DNA of 64,000 nucleotides from Luzula sylvatica (Eukaryota > Streptophyta > Magnoliopsida > Poales > Juncaceae), in NCBI GenBank assembly GCA_946800325.1, contig OX326959.1, positions 35,003,408 to 35,067,407 on the forward strand, written 5' to 3'. A program made the position numbers and the translations under genes. The notes beneath the pieces were generated by a model. The model did no database searches, was not told the origin of the DNA, and was given only the letters and a program-made list of their open reading frames with translations. Below, piece after piece: positions 59,923 through 64,000 of the stretch. Every line of letters starts with the position of its first letter. Within the stretch, counting starts at the first letter, position 1.

Positions 59923-61295
59923 GTGGCAGATCCAAGGAGAGACGAGGGGGAGGCTCGGCCCCCCTATGATTTCTGAAATTTACGCCATATTGCTATGTTA
60001 TCTATATTGTAATGCATGAGTCAACAAGTCAAATAATACAACCAATTAAAAGCTAAAGCATTATGATTTTCTTGATTTCTCAAATTAAAATATGACTTTT
60101 ATTCTTTTCTTTATTTACGATCCACACAACTAACATAAGTATCATTCATGAACTAACATTGTGTATAAGAAGCATCTTTGGAAAAAGCTCCATGAATAAC
60201 TTCCTTTTTTTTTTGTCAATTATGTATTTTTGGATGATTTTATTGAATACTTGGATAAATTAAATTATTTTGAAATATGAACATTTGGATTAATTTATTA
60301 TGGATACATTTATACATATTATATTTTATATAATATTTGATGTTAATTTATATTTATGTAAATTACATAATAATGTAAAAATATTCATTGTGATCTAGAA
60401 CCGCTACAGTAGCGAAACAACGCTATAATACCGTTCGCTCATCATATAACATTGTTTAATATGTATCTTCTACATATTTCTTTTCACATCTAATATTTTA
60501 TATGTATTTTCTACATATTTCTTTTTGACAATATTAGTGTGTTTTTTATTAAAAAGTTTCTTAATATTAGCGAACGCTATAATACCGTTCGCTAATCATA
60601 TAACATTGTTTAATATGTATCTTCTACATATTTCTTTTCACGTATAATATTTTATATATTTTATAGTTTATTTTCATATGACAAATGATCATATTAAGAA
60701 GCTTTTTAAGAAAAAACACACTAATACTGACTAACTTTATTCACACTAACAACATAAACATGTGATTAAAAATCAAATTATTAATTAGAATAATGTGATA
60801 TTTTAGACATGTTAAAAATAGTTCAAAAAACCCTTCAATTTAATGTAGTATATTAATATTAATATCTAGTAATATACAAACTGGGGTTCTCTTGTGAAAT
60901 AATTATGGTCAAGAACCCTTCACACAAACACATGAAATATTATTTCATGCATAAATGATAAATTGCATAAAAAACAATTTCTTTTGTAGTATATTAAATT
61001 TTCCCTTTAATAATTTTCATGTTATAATTAAAAAAAAATCTCATGTTAAGAACACGTGGTGACTGAATTTCTTGCAATTTAATGTAGTAAAGATATAATA
61101 CTAATTCAACTTGATTCGATACATAAATTTATTTTTCTTTGATGAAATTATCCGTCATGATTAGTGGACCGACATAGTGTTCTTATAAATATAATATAAT
61201 TACTATAAAAATTGAATATGATAATTTGATAAGTGATTTCACATTGAAACAAAAAAACGAGTAAATGAAGAAGGCTCGATGGTCCTTTATACATT
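59923..61295. other. Intergenic transposon debris
   Basis: CAGTGGCAGATCCAAGG (59923) followed by GGCTCGGCCCCCC looks like a hAT-type terminus, but no partner end was secured. A direct repeat of ACCGTTCGCTAATCATATAAC / TAATATGTATCTTCTACATA occurs at about 60430 and 60584. No gene. Confidence 0.45.
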
Positions 61296-61375
61296 GGTGT
61301 CAATGAGACTCGAACCCACAAACTCTCACAACATATGATTTCTTGTGTCTCACAATCAATCACTGGACCATGAGC
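61296..61375 (-). other. tRNA-like Pol III promoter sequence
   Basis: On the minus strand TGGTCCAGTGATTG resembles box A, and GGTTCGAGTCTC (GWTCRANNC core) follows about 50 bp later, ending CATTGACACCA. Possibly a SINE head; not a foldable tRNA as judged by eye. Confidence 0.45.
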
Positions 61376-62070
61376 CTATTGGCCACATTAAACAAAATAA
61401 ATTACTTATTTAAAGTTAACATTTTCTTGTGTCTCACACTCAATTGAGTTCGAGTGGGTTTTTTTGTTGCCCCACAAAAAAAACCTCATGTGAAACCGCC
61501 TACGTGGCATCACTCCAATGGTTGATGGGTTAATTTCATAAGTCCAAAAAATGGGTTGACGGAAGCTCCGTTTGCAAAGTGCAAAAAAGTTAGATCTTAA
61601 TAAATTACAATGTAATTTTCATATAAACCCTTACATTGTATTATTTTAAACATTGTTATTAAATAATTTATATCAATTATATGTTTAATTAGAAATTTAA
61701 TTGTGAAAATAATGATACATATAACTTATACATATTTTATTTTACGTATATATATCGTCATTTTTAGTCGAATTTCAAAAGCGTTATTTTATTTTTAAAT
61801 ATACACATATTTTATTTTATTATATGTATCATCATCTTTATTCGATTTGAAATATATTATTTTATTTTTAAGTACATGGATATTTGAGTTTACTTATATA
61901 TATCATCTATGTTGCACGGATACAGATACATTTGTATCCAACACAATATGAGTATGACGATACAACAATTTTCAAAACATAAGATACGATATATTTATTA
62001 CATATAATATTTTATTATTTTATTAATTATAATTTACATATTTTTCATATATACTCATTTATTTCGATTT

Positions 62071-62107
<37 letters not shown>
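61376..62107. other. AT-rich intergenic, no gene
   Basis: Short hAT-like phrase TATGTTGCACGGATACAG at about 61910 and a (TA)n run from about 62084. No coding signal. Confidence 0.45.
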
Positions 62108-62122
<15 letters not shown>

Positions 62123-62567
62123 CACTGTAGCGTTTTGTTCCGCTATATATATAATATATATATAGCGCGCTATAGCGGGTTTTGGGAGGCAAACGCTGCA
62201 TCGCTTCGGAATATAGCACTGTAGCGTTTTGTTCCGCTGCAACGCTATAGCGGACCGATGTAGCGTTGAAGCGTTCAATTGTAGCGTCCGTAGCGGCGCT
62301 ATAGCGTGATGATGATGATTATTATTATTATTGTTGTTGTTGTTGTTGTTGTTATTAAATAATAATCACTATTATCATTACACAATAATAATAATTGTTA
62401 TTAAATAATAGTAATAATATTAATAATAATAATAATTATTATTATTATTGTTATTATTATTATTGGTACTAAATAATAATAACAATAATAATAATAATTA
62501 ATATTATTAGTATAAAATAATAATTATTGTTATTTAAAAATAATAATAATAATAATGACAACGATAC

Positions 62568-62639
<72 letters not shown>

Positions 62640-62676
62640 TAATAATAATAATAGTAATAATAATAAGCATACTTAC

Positions 62677-62746
<70 letters not shown>

Positions 62747-63108
62747 GGAAAAATAAGATAATAACAACATCAACAACAACTATTAATAGCCTTATTATAA
62801 TTACAATAATTACAATAATAAAAAGAAAAACAAAAGTAATAATAATAATAATAATAATATATTTTTCTTAGAGATGAATTTTAATTTATGTTAGTTTGCG
62901 AGGTTGATATAAATATGCATTCAACATAATTTTATTTATAATATTGGACCGCTAATTTATATTTATATTTGTATTGTAGTATTATAAAAATAATAATTTC
63001 GATCAAAAATCCGCTGTAATGGTGAAGCGGCGCTATATCGCCCGCTAACGTTAAACGCTAAATTAAACGTCAAAACGCTGCATGCCGCTGCACGCTATTT
63101 AAAACATT
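62108..63108. mobile_element. Probable hAT-like element with GCGCTATAGCG ends and giant TAA/TTA arrays
   Basis: The left part (62122-62310) repeats TAGCGTTTTGTTCCGCTAT, CGCTATAGCGG and GTAGCGGCGCTATAGCG. The right part (63010-63108) has GCGGCGCTATATCGCCCGC and ends CACGCTATTTAAAACATTG, like a hAT terminus. (TAA)n at about 62566-62637 and (ATT)n at about 62676-62744 lie between. Target duplications are hidden by flanking (TA)n, so the limits are uncertain. Confidence 0.55.
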
Positions 63109-63109
63109 G

Positions 63110-63155
<46 letters not shown>

Positions 63156-63394
63156 GTTTTAAATACATTTATTGATGTTCTATATATATTCGAGAAGTAT
63201 TCGGAAATGTCTGAACTGATATTGTTTTGAAATAATATATTCTACAAGTATCTCGAAATACATGAGAAAATAACACATTTAAAATAAAATAAATATATAT
63301 AACATATATAAGTAAAATAAAATATGTATAGACTTATATGACTCATTTTTTTACAATTAAATTTAATTTCAAATTAAACATATAATTCATTTAA

Positions 63395-63610
63395 GGAAAA
63401 TTTTCGTATATAACCAACTTTTACAAGTTAATTAACGAAATAATCAAGTTTTTAAAAATATTCCAAATTTGTCTTTTGCGGAGTTCCATACCTCGCCAGG
63501 CGAGGCATCATTCAGCGCCTTTATTTATGGGAGTAATTAAGGCAGTTAAATAAAGGTGCGGAATGGAACAGCGCCTGGCGCTGAATGAAACAGCGCCTTC
63601 ATATTTTTTT
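63395..63610. repeat. Solo copy of the Mutator-like element flank module
   Basis: AACCAACTTTTACAAG, AATATTCCAAATTTG and repeated CAGCGCC/GGCGCTGAATGA modules resemble 34090-34360. No coding sequence is attached. Confidence 0.6.
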
Positions 63611-63639
63611 TTTGTCACATATTAAAAAAAATTAATCCC

Positions 63640-64000
63640 CTCCAAAATAAAATGCACCTGCCGAATTCTCCATTATTTGAATTATTATATTTAATTAATG
63701 TGATAATTAAAACATATAATTAAATATTCATTAAAATTTATTTAAATTTACGAATTCGAATGAATATTAATTATGTATTAAGTTAACAGCTAACATGTAA
63801 TGGTTATTATTTTAATTAAATATATTAATTAGAACATAGAGATGTTATGATAAAATTTGGATAATTTCGGTTCGTATATTTAATTAAAATGATAACCAGT
63901 ACATGTTAGCTGTTAACTTAATACGGAATTAATAATTGTTCGAATTCATAAATTTGAATAAATTTTAATGAATATTTAATTATATATCTTAATTATCAAC
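63640..64000. repeat. Palindromic repeat, same family as 26380-26930, cut by window end
   Basis: GCCGAATTCTCCATTAT, TTAAGTTAACAGCTAACATG and the inverted CATGTTAGCTGTTAACTTAA, the same modules as at 26 kb. Confidence 0.75.

Noticed and set aside
62527..62871. ORFs of poly-Asn, poly-Tyr and poly-Ile on both strands
   Set aside because: Pure translations of the TAA/TTA microsatellites.

Overview
This is a eudicot-type plant nuclear segment: very A+T-rich, with GT-AG introns, multi-exon genes, and several classes of plant DNA transposon (Helitron, hAT, Mutator-like, CACTA). I could not place the species from the sequence. Gene density is low. Only three genes look intact; most of the rest is transposons, decayed gene copies and duplicated spacer.

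The core is a cluster of four copies of one ankyrin-repeat/PGG-domain membrane protein gene (ACD6/ITN1-like family), all on the + strand. Copy 1 (7289-10935) and copy 4 (53197-57226) are complete six-exon genes in which every splice phase closes (711 and 631 residues predicted). Copy 2 (19563-21207) stops after exon 4. Copy 3 (31582-33817) has two nonsense codons and has lost its last exon, and a Mutator-like element lies just downstream of it. Copies 1 and 3 share an in-frame 11-residue acidic triplication. A 4.6-5.3 kb noncoding block lies before copy 2 (14502-19150) and again before copy 4 (43106-48415).

Transposon layout: a decayed Mutator transposase N-terminus at 604-1285; a gene-capturing Helitron at 11167-14117 carrying exon pieces of an EFR3/SEMI-ROLLED LEAF2-like gene and the last two exons of a triosephosphate isomerase gene; hAT-type elements with clean 8-bp target duplications at 21891-22313, 28871-29609, 30400-31455, 47849-48096 and 48450-49483; a second Helitron at 51074-52786 in the opposite orientation; foldback and CACTA elements inside intron 5 of copy 4; and a Mutator-like element at about 34.1-40.9 kb. 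That last element carries a transposase and a plant-mobile-domain gene on the - strand and an unrecognised two-exon gene converging on them from the + strand. A short inverted-repeat family with GAGTARTGAT ends recurs across the window.

The one conserved housekeeping gene is a four-exon peroxisomal delta(3,5)-delta(2,4)-dienoyl-CoA isomerase (58021-59127, - strand, ending in SKL). A 0.7-kb inverted-repeat element begins about 100 bp upstream of its start codon. The last 5 kb is transposon debris and long AT-rich microsatellites. Exon borders were worked out by eye from splice signals, phase and comparison among copies; no database search was run.
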